Shown here piece after piece: positions 19,400-28,941 of a stretch of DNA of 64,000 nucleotides. The stretch is from an uncultured Carboxylicivirga sp. Its GTDB lineage: Bacteria > Bacteroidota > Bacteroidia > Bacteroidales > Marinilabiliaceae. The notes beneath the pieces are model-generated. The model was not told the DNA's origin. It worked only from the letters and a program-made list of their open reading frames with translations, and searched no databases. The stretch lies in contig NZ_OY764327.1 of assembly GCF_963668385.1 (NCBI RefSeq), positions 5,774,724-5,838,723 of the forward strand. The letters run 5' to 3'. The position numbers and the translations under genes were made by a program. How positions within the stretch are numbered: the stretch's first letter is position 1; every line of letters begins with the position of its first letter.

Positions 19400-20056
19400 A
19401 TGACATTTAAGAGTAATAAAATCACCTTCATTTATATCGCATTATTATTAGCTATACCTGCTACAGGTCAAAAGAGAAATTGGGCAATTGAATTTATGCC
19501 AGGTATCAGCATTACCTCTCCAATGCCTTTAAAAGTTGATCAACAAGGTTATGAAAGGATGAAAATAACAGCCAAATACAAAACAGAACCATTCTCATCT
19601 CCCATTTACTACTCCTACCGCTTAAGCACCTTCAAAAATAATAAGGGATGGGGCATTGAGTTAAATCATCTCAAAGTGTTTTTATCAAATACCAACAATG
19701 TTATTCAACAATTGAGTGTATCACATGGGTACAATCAGGTTTATATCAACCATTACATTAGTAAGGATAAATATATGTGGATATTAGGAGCTGGTGCCGT
19801 AATCGCTCATCCCGAAAGTAAAATAAGAGATCAGATTTACAATGATAAAGGAGGCTTATTTAATGATGGTTATTACCTATCTGGCATCACGAGCCAATTA
19901 GCTATTCAATATGCTCTTATCGACACAAAACATTTTAGTCTCCCCGTGGAAGCAAAAATCAGTGCTGCCTATTCAAAAATCCCAATCACAAATGGGAACG
20001 CATCCATTCCTATTGTTGCCTTTCATTTATTAATGGGACCTTGTTTTAAATGGTAA
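19400..20056 (+). CDS. Putative outer-membrane beta-barrel protein, function unknown
   Basis: 218 residues with a signal peptide (about 1-23, cleavage near ATGQ). The rest is alternating polar/aromatic strands (SSPIYYSYRLSTF, KGWGIELNHLKVF, YMWILGAGAVIAH), ending in an aromatic residue (CFKW) as outer-membrane barrels do. No family recognised. About 100 nt before serB and not obviously linked to it. Confidence 0.75.
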   Translation: MTFKSNKITFIYIALLLAIPATGQKRNWAIEFMPGISITSPMPLKVDQQGYERMKITAKYKTEPFSSPIYYSYRLSTFKNNKGWGIELNHLKVFLSNTNNVIQQLSVSHGYNQVYINHYISKDKYMWILGAGAVIAHPESKIRDQIYNDKGGLFNDGYYLSGITSQLAIQYALIDTKHFSLPVEAKISAAYSKIPITNGNASIPIVAFHLLMGPCFKW

Positions 20057-20127
20057 TAATCTATTATAAATTACCAGTAGAACCATTAAAGTTAAAGCTA
20101 TAACCATCATTTTTAATTCCTAATTAT

Positions 20128-20135
20128 TACTTTTG
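20128..20135 (+). promoter_or_regulatory. Candidate -7 box of serB
   Basis: TACTTTTG (TAnnTTTG) 20 nt before the serB start; gives a short leader of about 15 nt. Confidence 0.5.
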
Positions 20136-20155
20136 CAACACTAACAGAAACTATC

Positions 20156-21379
20156 ATGAATAAGGGTAAAGAGATTATACTTTTAAATATTTCGGGCGAA
20201 GATAAACCCGGACTAACGGCGGCATTAACGAATATTTTATCGAACTACGACGTAAATATTCTGGATATTGGCCAGGCTGTCATTCACGACGATTTAGGTC
20301 TGGGAATACTATTTGAAGTTCCAGCAACCAATGAGTCCTCCCCTATTTTAAAAGATCTTCTTTTTAAATCGTACGAATTAGGTATCAATATCAAATTCAC
20401 CCCTATTTCTGAAGAGAGATACAACGAATGGGTTGGCCATCAAGGAAAAGAACGATTTATTATTACCTTGTTATCGCGTAAATTAAAAGCATCGCAACTC
20501 TCAAAAGTTACTGATGTTATTTCAGCTCAAGGTTTAAACATTGATTACATAACCCGTCTAAGTGGTCGTGTAATGTTAAATAAGAACACTGAAAACGAAA
20601 AATCGGTAGTTGAATTTTCGGTCCGCGGAACTCCAAAGAATGCACAAGGCATGAAACAGGAATTCATGGCCATTTCAAAAGAGCATGGAATTGATATTGC
20701 TTTTCAGGCTGATAATATTTTCCGTCGTAACCGTCGTTTGGTATGTTTCGATATGGATTCAACCCTTATTCAAACCGAAGTTATTGACGAATTAGCAATT
20801 AAAGCAGGTGTTGGCGATAAAGTGATTGCCATTACAGAAGCAGCTATGCGCGGCGAAATTGACTTTAACGAAAGTTTTAAGCAAAGAGTATCTCTTTTAA
20901 AAGGCTTAGACGAGTCGGTAATGAAAAATATTGCCGAAAATCTACCTATTACCGAAGGTGCTGAACGCTTGTTTAAAACACTAAAAAAATATGGTTATCG
21001 CACTGCTATTTTATCTGGTGGTTTCAATTATTTTGGAAACTACCTTAAAAGCAAGTTCGATATTGACTATGTTTTTGCCAACGAACTTGAAATTTTAGAC
21101 GGAAAACTAACTGGCCGCCATGTTGGAGAAATTGTTAATGGAGAGAAAAAAGCTGAATTGTTAAAACTTTTAGCTTTTAAAGAAGATATTCATCTTGATC
21201 AGGTAATTGCCGTTGGCGATGGATCAAACGATTTACCAATGTTAAAAGAAGCAGGTTTAGGCATTGCTTTTCATGCCAAACCAAAAGTTAAAGCATCAGC
21301 TAAAAACCATATCTCAACCATTGGATTGGATGCTATCTTATATTTATTAGGTTTCAGAGATCGCGAAATCAATATGTAA
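20156..21379 (+). CDS. serB: Phosphoserine phosphatase with two N-terminal ACT domains
   Basis: Last step of serine synthesis: phosphoserine to serine. HAD-fold catalytic domain (about 195-400) with motif I DMDSTLIQTEVIDELA, motif II LSGGFNYF, a lysine in motif III and motif IV VIAVGDGSNDLPMLKEAG. The first about 185 residues form two ACT-type domains (IILLNISGEDKPGLTAALTN, then ERFIITLLSRKLKASQL), the usual amino-acid-binding feedback unit in longer SerB proteins. Hence the 407 aa length against about 320 in E. coli. No serA/serC in the window. Confidence 0.95.
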   Translation: MNKGKEIILLNISGEDKPGLTAALTNILSNYDVNILDIGQAVIHDDLGLGILFEVPATNESSPILKDLLFKSYELGINIKFTPISEERYNEWVGHQGKERFIITLLSRKLKASQLSKVTDVISAQGLNIDYITRLSGRVMLNKNTENEKSVVEFSVRGTPKNAQGMKQEFMAISKEHGIDIAFQADNIFRRNRRLVCFDMDSTLIQTEVIDELAIKAGVGDKVIAITEAAMRGEIDFNESFKQRVSLLKGLDESVMKNIAENLPITEGAERLFKTLKKYGYRTAILSGGFNYFGNYLKSKFDIDYVFANELEILDGKLTGRHVGEIVNGEKKAELLKLLAFKEDIHLDQVIAVGDGSNDLPMLKEAGLGIAFHAKPKVKASAKNHISTIGLDAILYLLGFRDREINM

Positions 21380-21386
21380 AAAACAC

Positions 21387-21429
21387 AGGTGTTTACCATA
21401 TTAACATAGTGTGATATGCGTAAACACCT
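21387..21429 (+). other. Strong hairpin after serB without a T run
   Basis: Nearly continuous 15-bp stem: AGGTGTTTACCATAT (21387-21401) pairs with ATATGCGTAAACACCT (21414-21429) with one bulged C and a 12-nt loop, starting 8 nt after the serB stop. What follows is CTATCACATC rather than T residues, so it is not a classic terminator. It may be an atypical terminator, a 3' stabiliser or a protein site. Confidence 0.6.
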
Positions 21430-21489
21430 CTATCACATCAAAGCAACACCATTTAACAATTTCGATCAACTATATATGGTAGATATTGT

Positions 21490-21497
21490 TATTTTTG
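21490..21497 (+). promoter_or_regulatory. Candidate -7 box of tcdA
   Basis: TATTTTTG (TAnnTTTG) 22 nt before the tcdA start. Confidence 0.5.
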
Positions 21498-21519
21498 CGC
21501 CCAAAATTATCGATCCGGA

Positions 21520-22308
21520 ATGAGTATGGGCATTTTTCACAGAGCAGAATTAATACTTGGTAAAGAGAAGATGCAAAACATTGCATCTAAAAAAGTAATC
21601 TTATTTGGAATAGGCGGAGTTGGAAGTTGGTGTGCCGAAAGTCTAATCCGAACAGGTGTTATGGACCTAACCATTGTTGATAGCGATCGGGTGACAGCAA
21701 GTAATATAAACCGTCAACTAATGGCTACATCTTCAACTGTTGGCGAAGTAAAAACCGAAGCTCTAAAAAGCCGTTTACTCGATATTAATCCGAATGCTAC
21801 TATAACATCTTTACAAAAGATTTACAGTCGTGAAACTTCGGCAGATTTTAATTTGAACGAGTACGATGTTATTATTGATGCAATTGATAGTTTAGGAAGC
21901 AAAGTGCACTTAATAAGAAAAGCTACCGAAACAGATGCTTTGTTTGTATCCTCTATGGGTGCCGCTTTAAAAGTTGATCCTACAAGAGTTCGAGTAGATG
22001 AGTTTTGGAATGTTCAAGGATGCCCGCTTGCTCGTAAAATCCGAAAACTGATTCGTAAAGTAGGGAAACCATCACGTTCATTTCTTTGCGTTTACAGTGA
22101 TGAAGTAATGGAAAACATAGGAACTGAAGAAAGCTCTGAAACCGAAATTCAACCTGTAATTAAAGACACAACTGGCCCTGGCGATCCTGATTTAGTTAAT
22201 CACGACTGGTCAGATAAAAAAGCAGTTATTAATGGATCGTTAGCTCATATCACTGCTATTTTTGGTTTTACTTTAGCTGGTTTAATCATTCAAGAACTCA
22301 CAAAATAG
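21520..22308 (+). CDS. tcdA: tRNA threonylcarbamoyladenosine dehydratase (TcdA/CsdL)
   Basis: E1/MoeB-like enzyme that uses ATP to cyclise t6A at position 37 of ANN-decoding tRNAs to ct6A. 262 residues with the Rossmann ATP motif GIGGVGSWCAESLIR at about 30-44, the family-typical SNINRQLMATSSTVGEVK, VIIDAIDS and the conserved CPLARKIRK and TGPGDPD segments. An in-frame ATG six nt downstream (21526) is an equally possible start. Cytoplasmic, single gene. MoeB/ThiF are excluded by the lack of sulphur-carrier partners and by the TcdA-type C-terminus. Confidence 0.9.
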   Translation: MSMGIFHRAELILGKEKMQNIASKKVILFGIGGVGSWCAESLIRTGVMDLTIVDSDRVTASNINRQLMATSSTVGEVKTEALKSRLLDINPNATITSLQKIYSRETSADFNLNEYDVIIDAIDSLGSKVHLIRKATETDALFVSSMGAALKVDPTRVRVDEFWNVQGCPLARKIRKLIRKVGKPSRSFLCVYSDEVMENIGTEESSETEIQPVIKDTTGPGDPDLVNHDWSDKKAVINGSLAHITAIFGFTLAGLIIQELTK

Positions 22309-22368
22309 TCAGAAGCTACCAAGAAAATATTCAAAAACTTATCTTTATGGTTTGAAAAAACATAAAAG

Positions 22369-24957
22369 ATGAAGTTTAAGTACCTGTTAATCCTATCCTC
22401 AATATTATTCCACCTCACTTCATGTAACCTAATACCTGAAAAATGGCCCGAAGATGGAGTGAGTTATCCTTTAGCGAAAGAAAGAGCTGATCGGGTTCAG
22501 AAATTGGATTATAATTTAAAAATGGATATACCAGCCAATTCTGTTGAATCGATCATTGCCCAATCTATCATTCAATTTTCGTTAACGGACAAAACAGATG
22601 ATCTATTTTTGGATTTTAAAGCAGATAGCGCACAGGTACATCAAATCATTATTAATAATGATACACTTATTCCTCGAATTGTAAATGAACACATTAAACT
22701 TCCTAAAACTTCGTTAGAAAAAGAGAACAAGGTTGTTATTGATTTTACCATGGGCGATGGCCCACTCAATCGAAACAAGAACTACTTCTACTCCCTTTTC
22801 GTTCCTGACAGAGCTCGTACTGCAATTCCATGTTTTGATCAGCCTGATATAAAAGGAACATTTGCCGTTACCATGACTCTGCCTCAAAACTGGGAAGGTA
22901 TTGCCAATGGTCCTCAGGTAATGACTCAAGCCTTAAGTAATAATAGAAAAACAATTGAATTCTTAAAATCAAAACCCATCAGTACTTATTTATGGGCCTT
23001 TGCTGCCGGAGAATTTAACCACGTTACCACAACCTGGCATGGTAAAACAATAGGCCTTTACCATATGGTTAAAGACACTTCAAAGGTTAATCGAAACCTT
23101 CCGATTATATTTTCACAAACTAAAAAATCGCTTGATTGGTTAGAAAATTATACCAATTATGACTATCCATACGAACATTATAATTTGGTAGCTATTCCAT
23201 CTTTTCAGTTTGGAGGAATGGAACATCCGGGAGCGACTTATTATCGTTCAGATCGCATTTTCTTAGATGAAAACCCTACTAAAAATGACGAAATCAGTCG
23301 AGCTAATGTAATTGCTCACGAAACGGCCCATATGTGGTTTGGCGATTTAGTCACCATGAAATGGTTTGAAGAAGTGTGGTTAAAAGAGGTATTTGCCAAT
23401 TTTATGGCTGATAAAATTACTCAACCATGGTTCGCTGATATCAACCACAAATTACAATTCCTACTTGCACATTTCCCTTCTTCTTATGCTGTTGACCGAA
23501 CCGAAGGAACCAACTCCATCAATCAAAAATTACATAACCTGAAGAATGCCGGAACATTATATGGTAATATTATATATCATAAATCGCCCATTGTGATGGC
23601 ACAGCTCGAAAGCATGGTTGGACCCGAGAAGCTGCAAACCGGTATTCAAGAATACATCCATAACTTTGCCTTTGGTAATGCAACCTGGGATGATTTAATT
23701 GCTTGCATTGATAAGTTAACCGAAAACGACTTAACTGTGTGGAGTAACAATTGGGTTAACAAACCAGGAAGACCTATAATTACAATGATTCCCCCAAACG
23801 ACGACAACGATTCATGGACTTTAAAACAGTTTCCTGAACATCCTCAATTAAATACACCTTCTACTTACTGGCCGCAACAAGTAAGCTCAATAATAAATAA
23901 TACAGAAACAAAACTGGACTATTTTGATGCAGTTATGCCTATTAATAAAGGCATTGCCTATCCAAACACTTTATTTTTTAGCGATGATAAAGGGTATGGA
24001 TTATTCAGGATGAATGGACAACAAATTTCGTATTGGCTAAAACATACTTCCGATATAGAAGATCCATTACTAAGAGGTCGTTCAACTATTAATCTGTTCG
24101 AAAACTTTTGGGATGGAAGTATTAAGCCTAATCAATACATCAACTTTTTGTTACAAAACATAGATAAAGAGACTGAACCATTACTTGTAAACCTATATGC
24201 CAACCAATTAAAAAATGTATTCTGGAATACCATACATCAAGATTCGTGGCCAAAAGTAAGTAAGAACATTGCAAACACCATCACAAACAAAGCCCAAACA
24301 TCCAATAATTTAGCCATCAAAAAAACACTATTCAGCTTATGGATTGATGTTGCTTTAGACACCGAATCATATGAGCAAATGGCGCTGTTATGTAATCGGT
24401 CGAATCTTTTCTACGGTGTTTCATTAAGTGATAAAAATAGAATTCATCTCATATCACAATTAGCCATTAGAAATTACAAAGGATGGCAAATATTGTATAA
24501 CCAAGTAATCAACCAGATTAGTAATAACGATTTAAAAGAGATGATGATGTTTTCTCTTCCAGCTTTATCAAACAGCACCAGAGAGCGAGATTTATTTTGG
24601 GCATCCTTAAGTAAAAAAGAAAATCGCACTAAAGAAAGTTGGGTTCAGCAATCTTTATCATACCTGCATCACCCTTTACGTCAGAAACACTCTATTAATT
24701 ACTTATTACAAACACTAAATATGCTGGAAGAAATCCAGTTAACAGGGGATATCTTCTTCCCTTCTGGTTGGCTCAAAAACAGTATCGGGCTCTATTCTTC
24801 GCAAGAAGCTAAAAATATTGTTGATCAATATTTAGCCAATCATCCTCAATATCCCGATCATTTAAAAAATAAGATTCTTCAGAACATTGATAAGGCTCAA
24901 AGATGTGTTACAATTAGTAAGCTGAATGACGATTTAGCCACCCAAAACAGGAACTAA
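22369..24957 (+). CDS. M1-family zinc aminopeptidase, lipoprotein
   Basis: Exported aminopeptidase of 862 residues. The signal peptide ends in a lipobox (HLTSC, Cys about 19), so it should be lipid-anchored. The catalytic site is complete: zinc motif HETAH at 317-321 with Glu340 as third ligand, and GGMEH at about 282 replacing the classic GAMEN exopeptidase motif. Residues after about 450 form the C-terminal scaffold typical of M1 enzymes. It probably trims peptides in the periplasm or at the cell surface. Single gene; no transporter neighbour. Confidence 0.92.
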   Translation: MKFKYLLILSSILFHLTSCNLIPEKWPEDGVSYPLAKERADRVQKLDYNLKMDIPANSVESIIAQSIIQFSLTDKTDDLFLDFKADSAQVHQIIINNDTLIPRIVNEHIKLPKTSLEKENKVVIDFTMGDGPLNRNKNYFYSLFVPDRARTAIPCFDQPDIKGTFAVTMTLPQNWEGIANGPQVMTQALSNNRKTIEFLKSKPISTYLWAFAAGEFNHVTTTWHGKTIGLYHMVKDTSKVNRNLPIIFSQTKKSLDWLENYTNYDYPYEHYNLVAIPSFQFGGMEHPGATYYRSDRIFLDENPTKNDEISRANVIAHETAHMWFGDLVTMKWFEEVWLKEVFANFMADKITQPWFADINHKLQFLLAHFPSSYAVDRTEGTNSINQKLHNLKNAGTLYGNIIYHKSPIVMAQLESMVGPEKLQTGIQEYIHNFAFGNATWDDLIACIDKLTENDLTVWSNNWVNKPGRPIITMIPPNDDNDSWTLKQFPEHPQLNTPSTYWPQQVSSIINNTETKLDYFDAVMPINKGIAYPNTLFFSDDKGYGLFRMNGQQISYWLKHTSDIEDPLLRGRSTINLFENFWDGSIKPNQYINFLLQNIDKETEPLLVNLYANQLKNVFWNTIHQDSWPKVSKNIANTITNKAQTSNNLAIKKTLFSLWIDVALDTESYEQMALLCNRSNLFYGVSLSDKNRIHLISQLAIRNYKGWQILYNQVINQISNNDLKEMMMFSLPALSNSTRERDLFWASLSKKENRTKESWVQQSLSYLHHPLRQKHSINYLLQTLNMLEEIQLTGDIFFPSGWLKNSIGLYSSQEAKNIVDQYLANHPQYPDHLKNKILQNIDKAQRCVTISKLNDDLATQNRN

Positions 24958-25053
24958 ATGCCTAATGATGAGCAAGTTTATGAATTAGTGATTTTTTTCT
25001 GAATTTGATGCAATTTAATATTATCTTCGCAGCGTCTAAAACAGGTAAGTCTG

Positions 25054-26178
25054 ATGGAAATAATTATTAAAGAAGTTACTAATAAACAAACCCTTAACGA
25101 TTTCGTTAAGTTTCCTTATCAATTATATAAATCAAATAATTTTTGGGTACCACCAATGATTGACGAAGAGCGTAGTGCATTGGTTCCTGAAAAAAATCCT
25201 GCATTTGAATTTTGTGATGTTAAGTTTTGGGTAGCATACATCGACAATAAATGTGTTGGTCGTATTGGAGGTATTATCAACCACTTATGGATTGAGAAAA
25301 AAGGCGAAAGAATAGGACGTTTCACCCGCCCTGAATTCATCGACAACAAAGAAGTATCGGCCAAATTGATGGAAACGGTTGAAGCCTGGTTAAAGTCGCA
25401 AGGAATGGTTGAGTTACAAGGACCATTAGGTTTCTCAAACCTCGATCACCAAGGCTGTTTGATTGAAGGCCAGGATTGGATGCCATCCATTGCTTCTGAT
25501 TATCACATGAGTTATTACCTGGAACACTTCGAAGCTTTAGGTTACGAAAAGGAAATAGATTGGTTAGAGTTCCGCATTACATTTCCTGATGCACTTCCTG
25601 AAAAATCGTTTAAAGTAGCAGAAATGCTTATTAAACGATATGGATTAAAACCTCAGAACTTTACTTCTTCGAAAGAAATTGAACCATATAAGGAAAAGAT
25701 ATTCGAACTTTTCAATAAGGCATTTGCCGAATTATTTGGCACCTTTCAACTTCCACAAAAGTTGATTGAGTTTTATATGAATAAATATTTCCCAATTCTT
25801 AATCCTCGATATGTAAAAGTGATTTTAGATAAAGAGGATGAATTAGCCGGATTCTTAATTGCCTTACCATCACTATCAAAAGCAATGCAAAAAGCAAAAG
25901 GTAAACTTTGGCCTTTGGGATGGTGGCACATTATGCAAGCATTAAAACACCCAAAAGAGATGGATTTGATGCTTACCGGAGTTAAACCCGAATTACAAAA
26001 AATGGGGGTTGCAGCTTTACTGATGAACGATCTTTGGAAAACAGCCAAGGAAGATGGTGTTAAGTATGTTGAAACCACTGGCATGCTCGAGAACAATCAT
26101 GTGGCCATTCAAATGTGGAAATCATTTGATCATATTCAACACAAGCGTAAACGCTGTTTTAAAAAGACATTGATTTAA
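25054..26178 (+). CDS. GNAT-fold acyltransferase (YghO-like)
   Basis: 374-residue cytoplasmic protein resembling E. coli YghO and related GNAT-superfamily proteins. The N-terminal block FPYQLYKSNNFWVPPMIDEE and GRIGGIINHLW, and the C-terminal GNAT core (GVKPELQKMGVAALLMNDLW, then ETTGMLENNHVAIQMWKSF) support this. Substrate unknown; some relatives lie beside lipid or amino-acid genes, but here there is no informative neighbour. Ends 23 nt before a terminator. Confidence 0.82.
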   Translation: MEIIIKEVTNKQTLNDFVKFPYQLYKSNNFWVPPMIDEERSALVPEKNPAFEFCDVKFWVAYIDNKCVGRIGGIINHLWIEKKGERIGRFTRPEFIDNKEVSAKLMETVEAWLKSQGMVELQGPLGFSNLDHQGCLIEGQDWMPSIASDYHMSYYLEHFEALGYEKEIDWLEFRITFPDALPEKSFKVAEMLIKRYGLKPQNFTSSKEIEPYKEKIFELFNKAFAELFGTFQLPQKLIEFYMNKYFPILNPRYVKVILDKEDELAGFLIALPSLSKAMQKAKGKLWPLGWWHIMQALKHPKEMDLMLTGVKPELQKMGVAALLMNDLWKTAKEDGVKYVETTGMLENNHVAIQMWKSFDHIQHKRKRCFKKTLI

Positions 26179-26201
26179 AAAAATTTAAATAGTATTTTTT
26201 C

Positions 26202-26234
26202 AGGTGTCTGTTATTTATTCAGGCACCTTTTTTT
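26202..26234 (+). terminator. Rho-independent terminator after the GNAT gene
   Basis: Nine-bp stem AGGTGTCTG (26202-26210) / CAGGCACCT (26220-26228) with a TTATTTATT loop and a T7 run (26228-26234). A GTG at 26204 opens the yitT-like frame inside this stem, so that codon cannot be the real start of the next gene. Confidence 0.88.
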
Positions 26235-26257
26235 GGGCTTATATATTAGTAATAACA

Positions 26258-27163
26258 ATGAACAGAGCAACTTTAATCAGTGAACTAAAAAGTTATCTCA
26301 TTATCACAGCGGGGCTGTTGATTAGTGCTATTGGATGGACGGGTTTTATCATCCCATCTAATATTGTTGGAGGAGGAATATTGGGACTTTCCTCATTAAT
26401 TTACTTTCTGACTGGACTTCCAGTTGGTCCTACCAACCTGGTATTAAATGCCATTCTTATTATTATTGCCATTAAGGTATTAGGAAAAGGATTTGGCTTT
26501 AAAACCATTTATTCACTTATTGTACTATCAATTTTTCTTACGGTTTTTCAGTACATCATTACTGAACCAATTGTAAAAGAAAAATTCATGGCTGCCATTA
26601 TTGGAGGGGGGCTAATTGGACTAAGTATCGGTATAATGTTTGTTCAGGGAGGAAGTACAGGAGGTACCGAAATTATTGCCATGCTAATTAATCACAAAAG
26701 GAGTGTGAGCCCAGGCAAAGTTATGATATCATGCGACTTAGTCGTAATAAGTTCTTCTTTCATTATTTTTCACTCTATAGAAACCATGGTATATGGTTTT
26801 GTGGTAATTGGATTAATGTCGTATGTTTCGGACTGGGTTCTAACAGGTGCACGTCAATCTGTACAAATCTCAGTTTTTTCTGACAGACCTAAAGAAGTGG
26901 CAGACCACATTGCCCAAGAGATAAACAGAGGGATCAGTTTTGTAAAAGGTCACGGGTATTATAGCAAAAAAGACAGGGATTTTATTATGATGGTAGTTCG
27001 AAAATCAGAATCTCATATCATATTTCAAGCTATAAAAGAGGTAGATCCGGGGGCATTCGTAACCGTTGCAAATGTAATGGCGGTTTATGGTAAAGGATTT
27101 GACTCGTATAAACCGCCTATTAGTGGTAATAAAAAGAAAAAACCAACATCGGTTAATCCGTAA
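26258..27163 (+). CDS. YitT-family membrane protein (DUF161 + DUF2179)
   Basis: 301 residues: five or six N-terminal membrane helices (about 10-190; FIIPSNIVGGGILGLSSLIY, FVQGGSTGGTEIIAMLIN) and a soluble C-terminal DUF2179 domain (about 210-290; SYVSDWVLTGARQSVQISVF, KKDRDFIMMVV). The family is widespread and its transport role is not settled. Start set at ATG 26258 because the upstream GTG lies in a terminator stem. The 3' end overlaps the convergent truC-like gene by 11 nt. Confidence 0.9.
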   Translation: MNRATLISELKSYLIITAGLLISAIGWTGFIIPSNIVGGGILGLSSLIYFLTGLPVGPTNLVLNAILIIIAIKVLGKGFGFKTIYSLIVLSIFLTVFQYIITEPIVKEKFMAAIIGGGLIGLSIGIMFVQGGSTGGTEIIAMLINHKRSVSPGKVMISCDLVVISSSFIIFHSIETMVYGFVVIGLMSYVSDWVLTGARQSVQISVFSDRPKEVADHIAQEINRGISFVKGHGYYSKKDRDFIMMVVRKSESHIIFQAIKEVDPGAFVTVANVMAVYGKGFDSYKPPISGNKKKKPTSVNP

Positions 27164-27860
27164 AATTATTGATTTCACAACCTTGTAATTGCTCCAGTAC
27201 CTGTTCAAATTCTTCAGGAATTGGAGCTTTTAAATTTAATTTCTCCCCACTTACAGGGTGAGTAAAACCTAGTGAATAAGCATGTAAAAGCAATCGTTTT
27301 ACACCGGTTTGAGCTGTCATTATTTTATTAAGAGTCCAATCACCATGTTGAGTATCCCCTAATATATCAAATCGCTCAAATGCAAAATGCTGACGTAACT
27401 GATGCCAACGGCCTGTTGTAGGTTTAGCTACAACCAGGCTAATTTCAACGTCAGTAATATCTTTATAACTAATTTTGGTTGATACACTTTTAATCGTTTT
27501 ATATGCCGTATTGGCACTCACCCGTTTTTTCTTTTTCTTAACAACCACAGGTTTATCAAAGGTTCCTTCTCCAGGTATTCCTTTGCACACAATGGCATAA
27601 GATTTTTCAACTTTTCGCTGCTCAAACTGCTTTGTTAAATCAGATGCTATCTCGCGCGAAAATACCAAAACAATAATGCCGGACGTTTTCGAATCTAAGC
27701 GATGAACCGGAAAAACCGATTTACCGGTTATTAGTCCTACTTGTTTTGTTAGATAATCAGCATCCGCCGGCATAAAATCGTTTTTATGAACGGGCAGATC
27801 TATAGGTTTATCGACGACGATTAAATCATCATCCTGATAAATAATTGAAATATTGCTCAT
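27153..27860 (-). CDS. truC: RluA-family pseudouridine synthase, TruC-like
   Basis: Isomerises uridine to pseudouridine in RNA. 235 residues with the catalytic-Asp motif HRLDSKTSGIIVLV (Asp about 55) and the C-terminal pattern GRWHQLRQHFAFERFDILGDTQHGD and LLLHAYSLGFTHP, which fits TruC (tRNA position 65) better than RluA/C/D: no S4 domain, and the short HGD ending. Target assignment is by resemblance. A -7 box lies 4 nt from the ATG, so the message may be leaderless. Confidence 0.82.
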   Translation of the reverse strand: MSNISIIYQDDDLIVVDKPIDLPVHKNDFMPADADYLTKQVGLITGKSVFPVHRLDSKTSGIIVLVFSREIASDLTKQFEQRKVEKSYAIVCKGIPGEGTFDKPVVVKKKKKRVSANTAYKTIKSVSTKISYKDITDVEISLVVAKPTTGRWHQLRQHFAFERFDILGDTQHGDWTLNKIMTAQTGVKRLLLHAYSLGFTHPVSGEKLNLKAPIPEEFEQVLEQLQGCEINNFTD

Positions 27861-27864
27861 TTGT

Positions 27865-27872
27865 CAAAGGTA
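27865..27872 (-). promoter_or_regulatory. -7 box directly at the truC start
   Basis: TACCTTTG on the minus strand (exact TAnnTTTG), only 4 nt from the ATG. Transcription would start at or next to the start codon. Confidence 0.5.
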
Positions 27873-27873
27873 A

Positions 27874-28824
27874 TCAGAAAGAAAGAAAAAGAGTGGTTTT
27901 GTGATACCAATGATGACTTCCTCCTTCAAATTCCTTACCTATATAGTTTACATTGAATTGCAAACCAAATACATTATACATTACAACCAATCCTCCTTTT
28001 AGTTTGGGTACTAAATAAGTTAAATCACTAAAAGGGATATAATATATTTTTCGATTTCGATACCATCCACCTTGTAATGTTGCATTATACATTACTGCCG
28101 TTACATTTGCTTCTGCTTCGATATAGTATTGCCAATTTGATGTTTGATCAAATCGATAGTTGATATTTAAACTCTCAATATAATTCTGCATTTTACCAAT
28201 ACGAAACATCATTCCTAAGCTAGCATCATCATGCAAAGTACCTACCCTCGCACCTCCCGTTGCCATTAAGTTAAACCAATCTTCAGAAACCCATTGTTGA
28301 TATACATTCAGATTATAATTAACTACCGGCCAATTATATTGCTGATGGTGCCAACCATTGGGAAGCGGATTATTGGTAATATCGTGATATACATACTGTA
28401 CTTTTCCTGCTCCTGAGGCAGGGCCCATTACGCCAATATCAATTTCACTTTTAAACAAGCGATTTTTACTAATATCAGAAACAACGGCACCTGAAGTAAC
28501 AAGCAATACTCCTGCATAAGGCCTATCATTATACTGTATTTCGTCACTTCGAATATCCTTAGGCGTATATGTTTGCTGAAAAACAGATAAACTGTATAAG
28601 GCTTTATCAGCTTGCCTTGGCTTTATAAAAATCTTATTTAAAGGATTTCTGACCAAAAAGGGATCGCACATAGCTATACCCAGGCCTTGGGTATAATAAT
28701 GATCTGTAGTCATCATTACATCATTATCCCAGTTAAGATGAAATTGTTTTATAGGTAAAACTACCTGAGCTGAAAGTACATAGAAGTGGTTAAGTAAGGT
28801 GATAATTAATATAATTTTCTTCAT
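27874..28824 (-). CDS. LpxR-like (DUF2219) lipid A deacylase family protein
   Basis: Outer-membrane barrel protein of 316 residues with a signal peptide (about 1-19). Family motifs are NWDNDVMMTTDHYYTQGLG (31-49), YNDRPYAGVLLVTSG (98-112) and GWHHQQYNWP (157-166). Salmonella LpxR removes the 3'-acyloxyacyl chain of lipid A using Asn, Asp, Thr, His and Glu. The Asn-Asp pair, the Thr and the His are present here, but the residue six after the His, where LpxR has its active-site Glu, is Trp165. Activity is therefore uncertain. Divergent from a PagL-like gene. Confidence 0.82.
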   Translation of the reverse strand: MKKIILIITLLNHFYVLSAQVVLPIKQFHLNWDNDVMMTTDHYYTQGLGIAMCDPFLVRNPLNKIFIKPRQADKALYSLSVFQQTYTPKDIRSDEIQYNDRPYAGVLLVTSGAVVSDISKNRLFKSEIDIGVMGPASGAGKVQYVYHDITNNPLPNGWHHQQYNWPVVNYNLNVYQQWVSEDWFNLMATGGARVGTLHDDASLGMMFRIGKMQNYIESLNINYRFDQTSNWQYYIEAEANVTAVMYNATLQGGWYRNRKIYYIPFSDLTYLVPKLKGGLVVMYNVFGLQFNVNYIGKEFEGGSHHWYHKTTLFLSF

Positions 28825-28941
28825 CGCCTTTACTTTTTATGCTTTATACTTGATCTTTACTAATAAAGATTCACTAATTTTACTGTCATAAAATATTTTT
28901 TACACTTGCTAATTAACTATTACAAATCACACCCACTTCCA

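Noticed and set aside
26204..26257. GTG start giving the YitT protein 18 extra residues
   Set aside because: The codon lies inside the stem of a terminator with a T7 run; ATG 26258 starts at the normal first residues of the family.
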